Positions 8,510-17,511 are shown, counted from the stretch's first letter. The stretch: 64,000 nt of DNA from Streptomyces zaomyceticus (GCF_014656215.1 NZ_BNBZ01000003.1:1-64000); one strand, 5' to 3'. Translations and numbers: made by a program. The notes: generated by a model not told the origin, from the letters alone.

Positions 8510-9647
8510 CGGGAACCTCCATCTCGATCGTGGTGCCCTCGCCGGGGGCCGATGTCACGGTGAGCGATCCGCCGACGCCGCCCGCCCGGTCCCGCATGGA
8601 GACCAGGCCGAGGTGGCGTCCGGCGCTGCGGACCGTACGCGGGTCGAATCCCTTGCCGTCGTCGGCGACGGTGAGCCGCGCGCCCTGGCCGGCCCGGGTG
8701 AGGGAGACGGTGACGAGCTCCGCGTCCGCGTGCCGCAGGGCGTTGTGCAGGGCCTCCTGGGCCACCCGGAGCACGGCCTCCTCCTGCGCGGCGGGCAGTG
8801 CGCGGGTCCCGGGGCTCTCGAAGGTGACCCGGGCCGTGTGGGCACGGTCCAGGACCTGGATGTGGGTACGGAGGGTGTGGACGAGACCGTCCTCGTCGAG
8901 GGCGGCGGGCCGGAGCTCGACGACGGCGGCGCGCAGCTCGTCGGCGGCCTCCGCGGCGAGGGCGGCGACCTGCTGGAGCTCTCCCTTGGCGCGGGCGGGG
9001 TCGCGGTCGACCAGGGCGGCGGCGGCCTGGGCGGTCAGCCGGAGCGAGAAGAGCTTCTGGCTGACGGCGTCGTGCAGCTCGTGGGCGAGCCGGGAGCGCT
9101 CCTCGGCGATGGTGAGTTCGCGGCTGCGCTCGTACAGACGTGCGTTGGTGAGGGCGATGGCCGCGTGCTGGGCGAGGATCGAGAGGAGTTCCTCGTCCTC
9201 GGCGGTGAAGCCGCAGCCGCCGGTCTCCTTCGGGCAGCGCTTGTTGGCGAGGAAGAGGGCGCCGAGGGTCTCGTCGCCGTCCCTGACGGGGAGGCCGAGG
9301 AAGTCGGACATCTCGGGGTGGGCGGCCGGCCAGCCCTCGAAGCGGGGGTCCTCGCGGACGTCGGCGAGCCGCTCGGGCTCGGCCTTGTGGAGCATGGCGG
9401 CGAGGATGCCGTGCTGCCGGGGCAGCGGGCCGATGGCCTTCCACTGCTCGTCGCTGACGCCGTCGACCACGAACTGGGCGAAGCCCCCGTGGTCGTCGGG
9501 GACGCCCAGGGCCGCGTATTCGGCGTCGAGCAGCTCGCGGGCGGAGGCGACGATCGTCTTGAGGACGTCGCGGACCTCCAGATGGCGGCTCATCGCCAGC
9601 AGTGCGGTGCTCACGGCGGCCAGGCCGGAGCTGGGTCGATGGCTCAT
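8502..9647 (-). CDS. GAF-domain sensor histidine kinase (HisKA_3 type)
   Basis: This 381-aa soluble kinase has an N-terminal GAF domain (residues about 22-165), a dimerisation and phosphotransfer helix with [14 protein letters not shown] (His near 186) and a C-terminal HATPase domain ([33 protein letters not shown]). There is no membrane segment, so the stimulus is probably cytosolic; GAF domains bind cyclic nucleotides, haem or small ligands. It forms an operon with the overlapping response-regulator gene. ATG 9647 with GTGAGGAC upstream. Confidence 0.92.
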   Translation of the reverse strand: MSHRPSSGLAAVSTALLAMSRHLEVRDVLKTIVASARELLDAEYAALGVPDDHGGFAQFVVDGVSDEQWKAIGPLPRQHGILAAMLHKAEPERLADVREDPRFEGWPAAHPEMSDFLGLPVRDGDETLGALFLANKRCPKETGGCGFTAEDEELLSILAQHAAIALTNARLYERSRELTIAEERSRLAHELHDAVSQKLFSLRLTAQAAAALVDRDPARAKGELQQVAALAAEAADELRAAVVELRPAALDEDGLVHTLRTHIQVLDRAHTARVTFESPGTRALPAAQEEAVLRVAQEALHNALRHADAELVTVSLTRAGQGARLTVADDGKGFDPRTVRSAGRHLGLVSMRDRAGGVGGSLTVTSAPGEGTTIEMEVPGG

Positions 9648-10079
9648 GTCCTCACCGTACCGGCGGGTGGTGACGGTCCGTATCCGTCCGGGGACCGCGT
9701 AGGAGGGGGACGGGGGACCTAGGTCGTAGGGCCCGGGAGGGTGCGTACACCCCGGGGAGGAGGGGGCTCACGGTGCGCATTGCCGGTGCAACGCCGGGTG
9801 AGTTCGCCACGGGGCCGATGTGAGCCCGGGCATAGGACCCAGGTCACTTACGAAGGCCCCTAGTGGACGTCCGGAGGGCGGGTCAGGGTGGGGTGAGTCA
9901 GACATAAGGGCGCTTCTGTGGCCCGTGCACACGCCCCTGATCCACTACCCGGGATCGTACGTCACACCTTTGCCACAGGATTTTGCTGCCGCTAAGAATT
10001 GCCCCCGTCGCCGCCGATGAAGGCGCAGCGCCGCCCCGGCCGAGCGACGACCCCCAGCGATTCGAAGAGGTAGTCCGTT
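9648..10079. other. 432-bp divergent intergenic region
   Basis: This region separates the leftward kinase operon from the rightward transglycosylase gene. It holds a 10-bp palindrome GACCTAGGTC at 9716-9725 about 70 bp ahead of the kinase, a similar broken motif GACCCAGGTC near 9836, and a promoter-like pair listed separately. No credible gene: the 66-aa frame at 9820 has no ribosome-binding site. The repeated ACCYAGGTC motif might be a response-regulator site, which is speculation. Confidence 0.5.
9970..9998 (+). promoter_or_regulatory. Putative vegetative promoter of the transglycosylase gene
   Basis: TTGCCA (9970-9975) and TAAGAA (9993-9998) are spaced 17 bp apart in a locally AT-rich patch, fitting the HrdB-type consensus. 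The transcript would have a leader of about 75 nt that includes the GC-rich inverted segment 10020-10035. No riboswitch is recognised in it. Confidence 0.4.
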
Positions 10080-10862
10080 ATGTCTGCGAACACCCCTGGC
10101 CACATTCGTGGTCTGAAGAAGACCCACAAGGCCACGATCGCCGGTGTCGCCGCTCTGAGCGCCGCCGCGCTCACCCTCTCCCTGGTGCAGGGCGGCGGGT
10201 CCACCGAGACCGAGCCGCAGGCTCTCTCCGGTACGCAGCAGGTGGCCTGGTCGTACAACGCGAACAGCCCGCAGGCGAAGGCCCTGGCCGAGAGCGTCAC
10301 CGAGCAGCAGAGCACCGTCGGCCTGAAGGCCAAGCAGGAGGCCGAAGCCAAGGCCAAGGCCGCCGCCGCCGCGAAGGTCAAGGCGGCCGCCAAGGCCAAG
10401 GCGGACGCGAAGGCGAAGGCCGCCGCCCAGGCGAAGGCCCAGGCGAAGGCGAAGGCCGCGGCGAAGGCCAAGGCCGACGCCAAGAAGCGCGCCGCCGCGA
10501 AGACCGCCGCGAGCCGTTCCGTCGCCCGTACCCCGGTCTTCGCGAACAACCTCGACGGCTGGATCCGCGAGGCGCTGTTCATCATGGACAAGCACAACAT
10601 CCCGGGCACGTACAACGGCCTGCACAAGAACATCATGCGTGAGTCCAGCGGCAACCCGCGGGCCATCAACAACTGGGACATCAACGCCATCAACGGCGTC
10701 CCGTCGAAGGGCCTGCTGCAGGTCATCTACCCGACCTTCAAGGCCTACCACATCCCGGGCACCAAGTTCGACCAGTACGACCCGGTCGCCAACCTCGTCG
10801 CCGCCGCCAACTACGCGGCCGACCGCTACGGCTCGATCGACAACGTCAACAGCGCGTACTGA
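10080..10862 (+). CDS. Secreted lytic transglycosylase (SLT-like) with Ala/Lys-rich linker
   Basis: This 260-aa protein has a membrane-spanning signal segment (about residues 14-38, ATIAGVAALSAAALTLSLVQGG), a long Ala/Lys/Glu linker (about 84-145) and a C-terminal SLT-like lysozyme fold: IMRESSGNPRAINNWD with the catalytic Glu near 185, then SKGLLQVIYPTF and AANYAADRYG. It would cleave peptidoglycan between MurNAc and GlcNAc outside the membrane. The linker may span or bind the wall. Monocistronic, bounded by a long terminator. ATG 10080 follows GAAGAGG. Confidence 0.88.
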   Translation: MSANTPGHIRGLKKTHKATIAGVAALSAAALTLSLVQGGGSTETEPQALSGTQQVAWSYNANSPQAKALAESVTEQQSTVGLKAKQEAEAKAKAAAAAKVKAAAKAKADAKAKAAAQAKAQAKAKAAAKAKADAKKRAAAKTAASRSVARTPVFANNLDGWIREALFIMDKHNIPGTYNGLHKNIMRESSGNPRAINNWDINAINGVPSKGLLQVIYPTFKAYHIPGTKFDQYDPVANLVAAANYAADRYGSIDNVNSAY

Positions 10863-10892
10863 TCGCACAGGGCCTGGCCCCGAGTCCGCTGT

Positions 10893-10944
10893 CGTACGCC
10901 GAAGGGCGGCACCCCCGCACTGGGGTGCCGCCCTTCGGCGTACG
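10893..10944. terminator. Very strong bidirectional terminator
   Basis: Perfect 23-bp stem (10893-10915 with 10922-10944) and a 6-nt loop between the convergent transglycosylase and ABC genes. Confidence 0.9.
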
Positions 10945-10958
10945 GGTCGCTCAGTCGG

Positions 10959-13496
10959 TCACTTGCGCATGACCTCGGGCTCGTGGCGGCGCAGCAGCCG
11001 CGCCACGGCGACGCAGCAGACGGCGGCCATGAACAGCTGGATGCCGAGGTCGAGGCTCCACTGGGCGACCGTGTGGTCCCACAGCGGGTCGACGTTCGAG
11101 GGGTTCTTCTGGTCCCACGGCGGCATCAGGTGTGCCAGGTCCAGGGTGGCGCCGGCGCCGGCGATGCCCCAGCGGGAGGGCATGAGCCAGGCGAACTGCT
11201 CCAGGCCGGGCGAGTCGTACACCTGGAAGAGGATGCCGGTGAACACGACCTGGATGATCGCGAACATGACGAGCAGCGGCATGGTCTTCTCGGCGGTCTT
11301 CACCAGCGCGGAGATGACCAGGCCGACCATCATCGAGGTCAGGCCGAGCCCGATGACCTGGATGCACAGCTCGACGGCCGGCGGCATGAACAGGCCCTCT
11401 TCGGGCAGCGCGCGCGTGGAGAAGCCGATGGCGCAGATGATCACGCCCTGGAAGGCCGTGATCAGGCCGAGGACGATGACCTTGGACATCAGGTACGCGG
11501 AGCGGGACAGGCCGACGGCACGCTCCCGCTCGTAGATGACCCGTTCCTTGATCAGCTCACGGACCGAGTTGGCCGCGCCGCTGAAGCACATGCCGACCGC
11601 GAGGATCAGCATGATCGTGCCGGCGTCGCCGTTGAACCGGGACGGGGGCGTGGGCCTGCCGAGGCCGAAGTCGGCGGGGATGACCACGGACACCGCGCCG
11701 AGGACGGCCGGCAGGATCACCATCAGGGCCATGAAGCCCACGTCGGAGGCGATCACGGAGACGTAGCGGCGGATCAGCGTCCACAGCTGGGAGCCCCAGC
11801 CCTGCGGCTTCGGCGGCCGGGACATCGCCCGCTGCGGCATCTGGACGGGCTGCGCGGCGACGGCGTCGATGTCCGCGGCGTACAGCTGGTAGTGCTGCGA
11901 GCCCTTCCAGCGGCCCGCCCAGTCGTAGTCGCGGTAGTTCTCGAAGGCGGAGAAGACATCGGCCCAGGTGGAGTAGCCGAAGAAGTTCAGCGCCTCGTCC
12001 GGCGGGCCGAAGTACGCCACCGAGCCACCGGGGGCCATCACGAGCAGCTTGTCGCAGAGGCCCAGCTCGGCCACCGAGTGGGTGACGACGAGGACCGTGC
12101 GGCCGTCGTCGGCGAGGCCGCGGAGCAACTGCATGACATCGCGGTCCATGCCCGGGTCGAGGCCGGAGGTCGGCTCGTCCAGGAAGATCAGCGACGGCTT
12201 GGTGAGGAGCTCCAGGGCGACCGAAACGCGCTTGCGCTGACCACCGGAGAGGGAGGTGACCTTCTTCTCCTTGTGGATGTCGAGCTTGAGCTCGCGCAGC
12301 ACCTCGCCGATGCGGGCCTCGCGCTCGGACTCGGCGGTGTCGCCGGGGAAGCGGAGCTTGGCGGCGTAGCGGAGCGCCTTCTGGACGGTCAGCTCCTTGT
12401 GCAGGATGTCGTCCTGCGGGACCAGACCGATGCGCTGGCGCAGCTCGGCGAACTGCTTGTAGAGGCTTCGGTTGTCGTAGAGGACGTCGCCCTCGTTGGC
12501 CGGGCGGTAGCCGGTCAGCGCCTTGAGCAGCGTGGACTTTCCGGAGCCGGACGGGCCGATGACACCGATCAGCGACTTCTCCGGGACGCCGAAGGAGACG
12601 TCCTTGAGGATCTGCTTGCCGCCGTCGACCGTGACCGTGAGGTGGCGGGCCGAGAAGGAGACCGAACCGGTGTCGACGAACTCCTCGAGCTGGCCGCCGA
12701 CGAGCCGGAAGGTCGAGTGACCGACGCCGACGATGTCCTGCGGGCCGAGGAGGGCGGTGCCGCCCTTGGGGATCGGCTGACCGTTGACGTACGTGCCGTT
12801 GTGCGAGCCGAGGTCGCGGATCTCGAAGCGTCCGTCGGGCGTCGCGTGGAACTCGGCGTGGTTCCGCGAGACCTGGAGGTCGGAGACGACCAGCTCGTTC
12901 TCGAGGGCACGGCCGATGCGCATGACGTGGCCGAGTGCCAGCTGGTGGAACGTGGTGGGGCTGCGGTCCGCGTACGCCGACGACGCGCCCGCGGCGGCAC
13001 CGGGCCGGCCGGGTCCCTGCTGGGGCGGGACCTGCTGCTGGGGTACCTGCTGCTGCGGCGGGGCCGGCTGCTGCCAGTTCTGCTGCGGCGGGGCCTGGTG
13101 CGTGATCCACTCGGCCTGCTCGGCGGCCTGGGGTACGGGGACCTGGTGGACCGGCGCCTGGGGCGCGGCCTGCTGGTGGACCGCCGGAGCCTGCTGCTGG
13201 GCGGGGGTACCGGCGAGATTGAGCCGCGGGCCGTCGGTCGCGTTGCCGAGGTGGACGGCCGAGCCGGGACCGATCTCCACCTGGTGGATCCGCTGCCCCT
13301 GCAGGAACGTGCCGTTGGTCGAGCCGTGGTCCTCGATGACCCAACTGCGACCGCCCCAGCTGATGGTGGCGTGGCGCCACGAGACCCTGGCGTCGTCGAT
13401 CACCAGGTCGCCCTGCGGGTCGCGGCCCAGGGTGTACGACCTGGACGGATCGAGCGTCCAGGTCCTGCCGTTCAATTCCAGTACGAGTTCTGGCAC
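10959..13496 (-). CDS. ABC-2 type transporter fused to two FHA domains
   Basis: This 845-aa protein has FHA domain 1 (residues about 5-100: YTLGRDPQGDLVI, GSTNGTFLQG), a Gln/Pro/Ala linker (about 110-170), FHA domain 2 (about 180-265: RIGRALENELVV, GSHNGTYVNG), an ABC ATPase (GPSGSGKSTLL, LSGGQRKRVSVAL, LIFLDEPTSGLD) and a C-terminal ABC-2 membrane domain with about six helices. FHA domains bind phosphothreonine, so export is likely gated by a Ser/Thr kinase. Substrate unknown. I chose GTG 13496, giving MPELVLELNGRTW as in relatives I remember; GTG 13508, behind GGGGG, is possible. The frame extends to 13718 without support. Confidence 0.88.
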   Translation of the reverse strand: MPELVLELNGRTWTLDPSRSYTLGRDPQGDLVIDDARVSWRHATISWGGRSWVIEDHGSTNGTFLQGQRIHQVEIGPGSAVHLGNATDGPRLNLAGTPAQQQAPAVHQQAAPQAPVHQVPVPQAAEQAEWITHQAPPQQNWQQPAPPQQQVPQQQVPPQQGPGRPGAAAGASSAYADRSPTTFHQLALGHVMRIGRALENELVVSDLQVSRNHAEFHATPDGRFEIRDLGSHNGTYVNGQPIPKGGTALLGPQDIVGVGHSTFRLVGGQLEEFVDTGSVSFSARHLTVTVDGGKQILKDVSFGVPEKSLIGVIGPSGSGKSTLLKALTGYRPANEGDVLYDNRSLYKQFAELRQRIGLVPQDDILHKELTVQKALRYAAKLRFPGDTAESEREARIGEVLRELKLDIHKEKKVTSLSGGQRKRVSVALELLTKPSLIFLDEPTSGLDPGMDRDVMQLLRGLADDGRTVLVVTHSVAELGLCDKLLVMAPGGSVAYFGPPDEALNFFGYSTWADVFSAFENYRDYDWAGRWKGSQHYQLYAADIDAVAAQPVQMPQRAMSRPPKPQGWGSQLWTLIRRYVSVIASDVGFMALMVILPAVLGAVSVVIPADFGLGRPTPPSRFNGDAGTIMLILAVGMCFSGAANSVRELIKERVIYERERAVGLSRSAYLMSKVIVLGLITAFQGVIICAIGFSTRALPEEGLFMPPAVELCIQVIGLGLTSMMVGLVISALVKTAEKTMPLLVMFAIIQVVFTGILFQVYDSPGLEQFAWLMPSRWGIAGAGATLDLAHLMPPWDQKNPSNVDPLWDHTVAQWSLDLGIQLFMAAVCCVAVARLLRRHEPEVMRK

Positions 13497-13742
13497 TCCA
13501 TGCCCCACTACTTGTCCCCCGATGTACCCCCGTCGCTGGGAGTCCAGGGATGGCGAATCATCCTGGGGAACTATTTCAGGCCCGGTCCCGTAACGGAAAG
13601 TCGGGCCGTGTGAAGACCCGGCGGACACGCCCCGGGAACCCGTCCGGGGGGCGGCTTCGGGACGGGGCCACGACGACCCGGGTGTCCGCTGGGCGGGACG
13701 GGGGGTCGGGCGGCGCACGCTGCCCGATACGGTGGAAGCACC

Positions 13743-14957
13743 ATGAGCGCATCGCAGACCTCAGACGTTCCCACCCTTCTCGTCAAGATCTTCGGGAAGG
13801 ACCGTCCCGGGATCACCGCGGGACTCTTCGACACCCTCGCCGCCTACTCCGTCGACGTCGTGGACATCGAGCAGGTGGTCTCCCGGGGCCGCCTCGTCCT
13901 GTGCGCGCTCGTCACCGAGCCGACCGTCGCGTCGCAGGGCGAGCTCAGGGCCACCATCCACAGCTGGGCCGAGTCGCTGAAGCTCCAGGCCGAGATCATC
14001 TCCGGTACGGGCGACAACCGTCCCCGGGGTGAGGGGCGCTCGCACGTCACCGTGCTCGGCAACCCCATCACCGCGGAGCAGACGGCGGCCATAGCGGCCA
14101 GGATCGCGGAGAGCGGCGGCAACATCGACCGCATCTTCCGGCTGGCGAAGTACCCGGTCACCGCCGTCGAGTTCGCCGTCTCCGGCTGTGGGACGGAGCC
14201 GCTGCGGACCGCTCTCGCCACCGAGGCGCACACCATCGGGGTCGATGTGGCCGTGGTCTCCGCCGGGCTGCACCGGCGGGCCCAGCGGCTCGTCGTCATG
14301 GACGTCGACTCGACGCTGATCCAGGACGAGGTGATCGAGCTCTTCGCGGCGCACGCCGGCTGCGAGGACAAGGTCGCCGAGGTGACGGCGGCCGCGATGC
14401 GCGGCGAGCTGGACTTCGAGCAGTCGCTGCACGCGCGGGTGGAGCTGCTCGCCGGGCTCGACGCCTCGGTGGTCGACAAGGTCCGTTCCGAGGTGCGGTT
14501 GACGCCCGGGGCCCGGACCCTGATCCGGACGCTGAAGCGGCTCGGCTACCAGGTCGGTGTCGTCTCCGGTGGGTTCACCCAGGTCACGGACGATCTGAAG
14601 GAGCGGCTGGGGCTGGACTTCGCCTCGGCCAACACCCTGGAGATCGTGGACGGCAAGCTCACCGGCCGGGTGACCGGCGAGATCGTGGACCGGGCGGGCA
14701 AGGCGCGGCTGCTGCGCCGGTTCGCGGCGGAGGCGGGTGTGCCGCTGGCGCAGACCGTGGCGATCGGCGACGGGGCGAACGACCTGGACATGCTGAACGC
14801 GGCCGGGCTCGGCGTGGCGTTCAACGCGAAGCCGGTGGTGCGGGAGGCCGCGCACACGGCGGTGAACGTGCCGTTCCTGGACACCGTGCTGTACCTGCTG
14901 GGGATCACCCGCGAAGAGGTCGAGGCCGCGGACGGCGGCGAGGACCTGCTGCACTGA
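13743..14957 (+). CDS. serB: Phosphoserine phosphatase SerB with N-terminal ACT domains
   Basis: This 404-aa enzyme dephosphorylates O-phospho-L-serine, the last step of serine synthesis. Residues about 8-180 form two ACT-like regulatory domains (LVKIFGKDRPGITAGLF; HVTVLGNPITAEQ). The HAD core follows: VMDVDSTLIQDE with the nucleophile Asp near 187, VSGGFTQV, and GDGANDLDMLNAAGLGVAF. The ACT pair is usual in actinobacterial SerB and suggests amino-acid feedback. ATG 13743 with GGTGGAAG upstream. Monocistronic. Confidence 0.95.
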   Translation: MSASQTSDVPTLLVKIFGKDRPGITAGLFDTLAAYSVDVVDIEQVVSRGRLVLCALVTEPTVASQGELRATIHSWAESLKLQAEIISGTGDNRPRGEGRSHVTVLGNPITAEQTAAIAARIAESGGNIDRIFRLAKYPVTAVEFAVSGCGTEPLRTALATEAHTIGVDVAVVSAGLHRRAQRLVVMDVDSTLIQDEVIELFAAHAGCEDKVAEVTAAAMRGELDFEQSLHARVELLAGLDASVVDKVRSEVRLTPGARTLIRTLKRLGYQVGVVSGGFTQVTDDLKERLGLDFASANTLEIVDGKLTGRVTGEIVDRAGKARLLRRFAAEAGVPLAQTVAIGDGANDLDMLNAAGLGVAFNAKPVVREAAHTAVNVPFLDTVLYLLGITREEVEAADGGEDLLH

Positions 14958-14966
14958 GGCAAGGGG

Positions 14967-15002
14967 AAAGGGCCCGGCCGTCCGCTGACGGCCGGGCCCT
15001 TT
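14967..15002. terminator. Bidirectional terminator between serB and sixA-like gene
   Basis: Perfect 16-bp stem (14967-14982 with 14987-15002) and CGCT loop between convergent genes; both ends carry a short A/T run. Confidence 0.9.
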
Positions 15003-15028
15003 CCGTACGGCGGTGCACCCCGTACGGA

Positions 15029-15547
15029 TCAGTCGTGCGGGGTCCAGAAGTCGACGAGCCGTGCGGCGCCGTGCTCCAGGGACTTCCAGGAGCCGTTGAA
15101 GCCGAGGACGGCGAAGGCCGAGGTCGGGAAGCCGCTGCGATGCATCCGGGGCAGGAGGTCGCCCTCGGCGTCACCTGCGAGGGCCTCGGCGAGTGCGTGC
15201 ATCCCGGGGTTGTGGCCGATGACCAGGATGTCGGAGACCTCTTCCGAGGTCTCGTTGAGCAGGGCGATGAGCTCGCCGAGCGAGGCCTCGTACAGCCGCT
15301 CCTCGTACACCGTCCTGGGGCGCTCCGGCAGCGCCTGCACGGCCAGCTTCCAGGTCTCGCGCGTCCTGGTGGCGGTCGAGCAGAGGGCCAGGTCGAAGGC
15401 GATGCCGGTCTCGGCGAGTCTGCGGCCCGCCACGGGGGCGTCCGCGCGTCCTCGGTCGGCGAGGGGGCGCTCGTGGTCGGACTCCTGGTTCCAGTCCGCC
15501 TTCGCGTGTCGGAGCAGCACGATCCTGCGGGGTGTGTCGACGCTCAT
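15029..15547 (-). CDS. SixA-type histidine phosphatase
   Basis: This 172-aa protein of the phosphoglycerate-mutase superfamily starts with the RHG-like motif VLLRHAKADW (catalytic His near 14), the SixA variant. It carries the second conserved His in VIGHNPGMH near 112 and Arg residues in STATRTRETW. E. coli SixA dephosphorylates a histidine phosphotransfer domain; in Streptomyces the substrate is unknown. Start ATG 15547 (MSVDTPRRI) is preferred over the in-frame ATG two codons upstream; neither has a strong ribosome-binding site. Confidence 0.88.
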   Translation of the reverse strand: MSVDTPRRIVLLRHAKADWNQESDHERPLADRGRADAPVAGRRLAETGIAFDLALCSTATRTRETWKLAVQALPERPRTVYEERLYEASLGELIALLNETSEEVSDILVIGHNPGMHALAEALAGDAEGDLLPRMHRSGFPTSAFAVLGFNGSWKSLEHGAARLVDFWTPHD

Positions 15548-15582
15548 GGTCATCAGCTTCGCACGAAACGGCTCATGTCGAC

Positions 15583-15786
15583 TCAGAGAGAGAGCGTTTG
15601 CTGGATCCGCTCCAGGACCCGTCCGGCCCCGGCGTCACCCAGGGGCGCACGGGCCCCTTCGGACCCGGCCATGAGCAGCAGGAGGGCGACGAAGGCGGCC
15701 GCCGGAAGGGCGAGGGCCCACCAGGGCAGCCGGGTGTCGACGCCGGTCACGGCCGGTCGGACGCGGGTGTACGTACGGGCCGTCAT
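15583..15786 (-). CDS. Small single-span membrane protein
   Basis: A 67-aa protein with one clear membrane helix (PWWALALPAAAFVALLLLMAG, about residues 21-41), a basic N-terminus (inside) and a short polar tail. ATG 15786 is preceded by GGAGG at 6 nt, which argues that this is a real gene; the frame from 15831 lacks such a site. It is upstream of the SixA-like gene on the same strand with a 35-bp gap, so they may be one transcript. Function unknown. Confidence 0.65.
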   Translation of the reverse strand: MTARTYTRVRPAVTGVDTRLPWWALALPAAAFVALLLLMAGSEGARAPLGDAGAGRVLERIQQTLSL

Positions 15787-15943
15787 GACCGCCTCCGTGG
15801 GTGAGAGCTCCGTTTTCCCTGTTGTCTCCAACCTAGGGATCGCGGACCGGTCGGCCCATCCGGTGATCCACCCACTTCACCCTGACACCCGCCCCCTAGG
15901 GGATACGGGGGCCAGCCCTACCTCGGGTCAGGGTGAGCGCGCC

Positions 15944-16060
15944 TCACGGGGAGGCGATCGAGGCGATCACGGCGATGACGACCGTGATGCCGATCATCGC
16001 GCCGAACACGAGGAGCAGCTTCTTCTGGCCGTTCGGGGGATTGGGTTCGAGAACTGGCAT
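15944..16060 (-). CDS. 38-aa membrane miniprotein downstream of the MFS permease (SGM_5486-type)
   Basis: A 38-codon frame starting MPVLEPNPPNGQKKLLLVF, followed by one hydrophobic helix ending IASP. It starts 17 bp after the MFS permease stop on the same strand. I recall an NCBI family name, SGM_5486 transporter-associated protein, for such peptides found directly after a permease in Streptomyces; this recollection is not checked. The conserved-looking PNPPNGQKK head and the single helix fit a small permease subunit. It is easily missed by gene finders. Confidence 0.7.
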   Translation of the reverse strand: MPVLEPNPPNGQKKLLLVFGAMIGITVVIAVIASIASP

Positions 16061-16077
16061 GGCGACAGTCTCGCATC

Positions 16078-17472
16078 TCAGCATTCGTCCTCGACCGTCC
16101 GGTCCCTGCCTGCCAGGGTGCCGACGATCATCTGCGGCACCATCAGACCGCCCATGAGGGCGATCGGCAGTCCCCAGCCGCCGCTGTGCTGGTAGAGCAC
16201 GCCGACGAGGAGCGGCCCGGGGATGGAGATGAGGTAGCCGACGCTCTGCGCGAAGGCCGAGAGCCTGACGACTCCGGCGCCGGTGCGCGAACGCATGCCG
16301 ATCATGGTGAGGGCGAGCGGGAACGAGCAGTTGGAGATGCCGAGCAGCAGCGCCCAGACCCAGGCTCCGGCGGCCGGGGCGAGGAAGAGGCCGGTGTAGC
16401 CGCTGAGGCCGCAGAGGCCGAGCGCGACGACGATCGGGCCCTGGTTCTTCATCCGGGTGGCGAGCCGGGGGATCACGAAGGCCAGCGGGACGCCCATGAC
16501 CATGGTGACGGCGAGGAGCACACCCGCGGTGGAGGCGGGGACGCCTGCGTCCCGGAAGATCTGCGGCATCCAGCCCATGGTGATGTAGGCGCCGGTGGCC
16601 TGGAGGCCGAAGAAGCAGCCGAGGGCCCAGGCGGTGCGGCTGCGGGTGATGCGCAGCGGGGCGGCGGCCTTGTCGGCCGTGGCCGTGGCTTCGACATCGG
16701 CCCTGGTGGTCTTGGCCTCGGCCCTGGTCCTGACCTTGGCCCCGGCCTCGTTCCCGGTGCCTGTGCCTGTGCCCGCGATGCCGCGGTCGCGGTCGCGTAC
16801 GAGAGGGATCCAGGGCAGGACCGCCAGCGCGGCGACGGCGGCCCAGACGCCGAGGCCGATGCGCCAGTCCCCGCCGAGGGCCTGGGTCATCGGGACGGTC
16901 GCGGCCGCCGCGACGGACGTGCCCAGGGCCAGGGCCATCGAGTAGAGGCCGGTCATGCTGCCGATGCGGTCGGGGAAGTACCGCTTGACGATGACCGGCA
17001 TCAGGACGTTGCTGACGGCGATGCCCATGAGGGCGAGGGCGCTGGCGGCGAGGAAGCCGGCCGTACCGCCGGCGAAGGGCCGCAGGACGAGGCCCGCGAA
17101 GATCGCGGCCATGCCCGCGCAGACGACGGCCGCGGGGCCGAAGCGCCGGGCGAGGCGCGGGGCCGTGATGCCGAAGATCGCGAAACAGAGCGGCGGGACG
17201 GAGGTGAGGACGCCGGCGACGGTGCCGCTCATGTGGAGGTCCGCGCTGACCTCTTCGAGGAGGGCGCCGAGGCTGGTGATGGCGGGACGCAGGTTCAGCG
17301 CGGCCAGGACGAGTCCGAGCGTGACGAGGCCGAGGGTCCAGCGGTGCGCCCGTCCCGGTGCGGAAGAATCTCCGGCGATGGGGGCCGCTCCTGGCGGCGC
17401 CACGATGGCCGCCGGGGCGAGGGTTCCGGCCGGTCGTGCGGTGGGTTCGAGGGTCTCGGGCTCGTCAGGCAT
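16078..17472 (-). CDS. MFS transporter (CynX/NimT type)
   Basis: This 464-aa membrane protein has about twelve helices and a hydrophilic central loop rich in Thr/Ala/Lys/Glu (about residues 230-275). The first membrane repeat has the form GLVLAALNLRPAITSLGALLEEV, characteristic of the CynX/NimT branch that moves cyanate, 2-nitroimidazole or other small organics. Divergent from the GntR gene with a 63-bp spacer that carries two palindromes, so it is probably its target. The start ATG 17472 has no ribosome-binding site and the mRNA may be leaderless. The downstream miniprotein is likely co-expressed. Confidence 0.88.
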   Translation of the reverse strand: MPDEPETLEPTARPAGTLAPAAIVAPPGAAPIAGDSSAPGRAHRWTLGLVTLGLVLAALNLRPAITSLGALLEEVSADLHMSGTVAGVLTSVPPLCFAIFGITAPRLARRFGPAAVVCAGMAAIFAGLVLRPFAGGTAGFLAASALALMGIAVSNVLMPVIVKRYFPDRIGSMTGLYSMALALGTSVAAAATVPMTQALGGDWRIGLGVWAAVAALAVLPWIPLVRDRDRGIAGTGTGTGNEAGAKVRTRAEAKTTRADVEATATADKAAAPLRITRSRTAWALGCFFGLQATGAYITMGWMPQIFRDAGVPASTAGVLLAVTMVMGVPLAFVIPRLATRMKNQGPIVVALGLCGLSGYTGLFLAPAAGAWVWALLLGISNCSFPLALTMIGMRSRTGAGVVRLSAFAQSVGYLISIPGPLLVGVLYQHSGGWGLPIALMGGLMVPQMIVGTLAGRDRTVEDEC

Positions 17473-17485
17473 GAGGCCATCATAG

Positions 17486-17511
17486 AATCATGGGATGATT
17501 GGTTGTCCAAT
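17486..17511. promoter_or_regulatory. Candidate GntR operator(s) in the MFS/GntR divergent promoter
   Basis: Two overlapping inverted repeats lie within the 63-bp spacer: AATCAT-GGG-ATGATT (17486-17500) and ATTGG-TTGT-CCAAT (17498-17511). The second contains TGG-N4-CCA, close to the TGGT-N-ACCA form seen for FadR/FCD-family regulators. Both would cover the promoters of both genes, allowing autoregulation and control of the permease. Confidence 0.6.

Noticed and set aside
9716..9725. GACCTAGGTC as the site of the neighbouring response regulator
   Set aside because: A single 10-bp palindrome and one imperfect copy are not enough to name it; kept only as a note in the intergenic entry.
10000..10079. 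c-di-AMP (ydaO) riboswitch ahead of the transglycosylase gene
   Set aside because: Such riboswitches precede Streptomyces wall-lytic genes, but I could not find the conserved core in this short leader.
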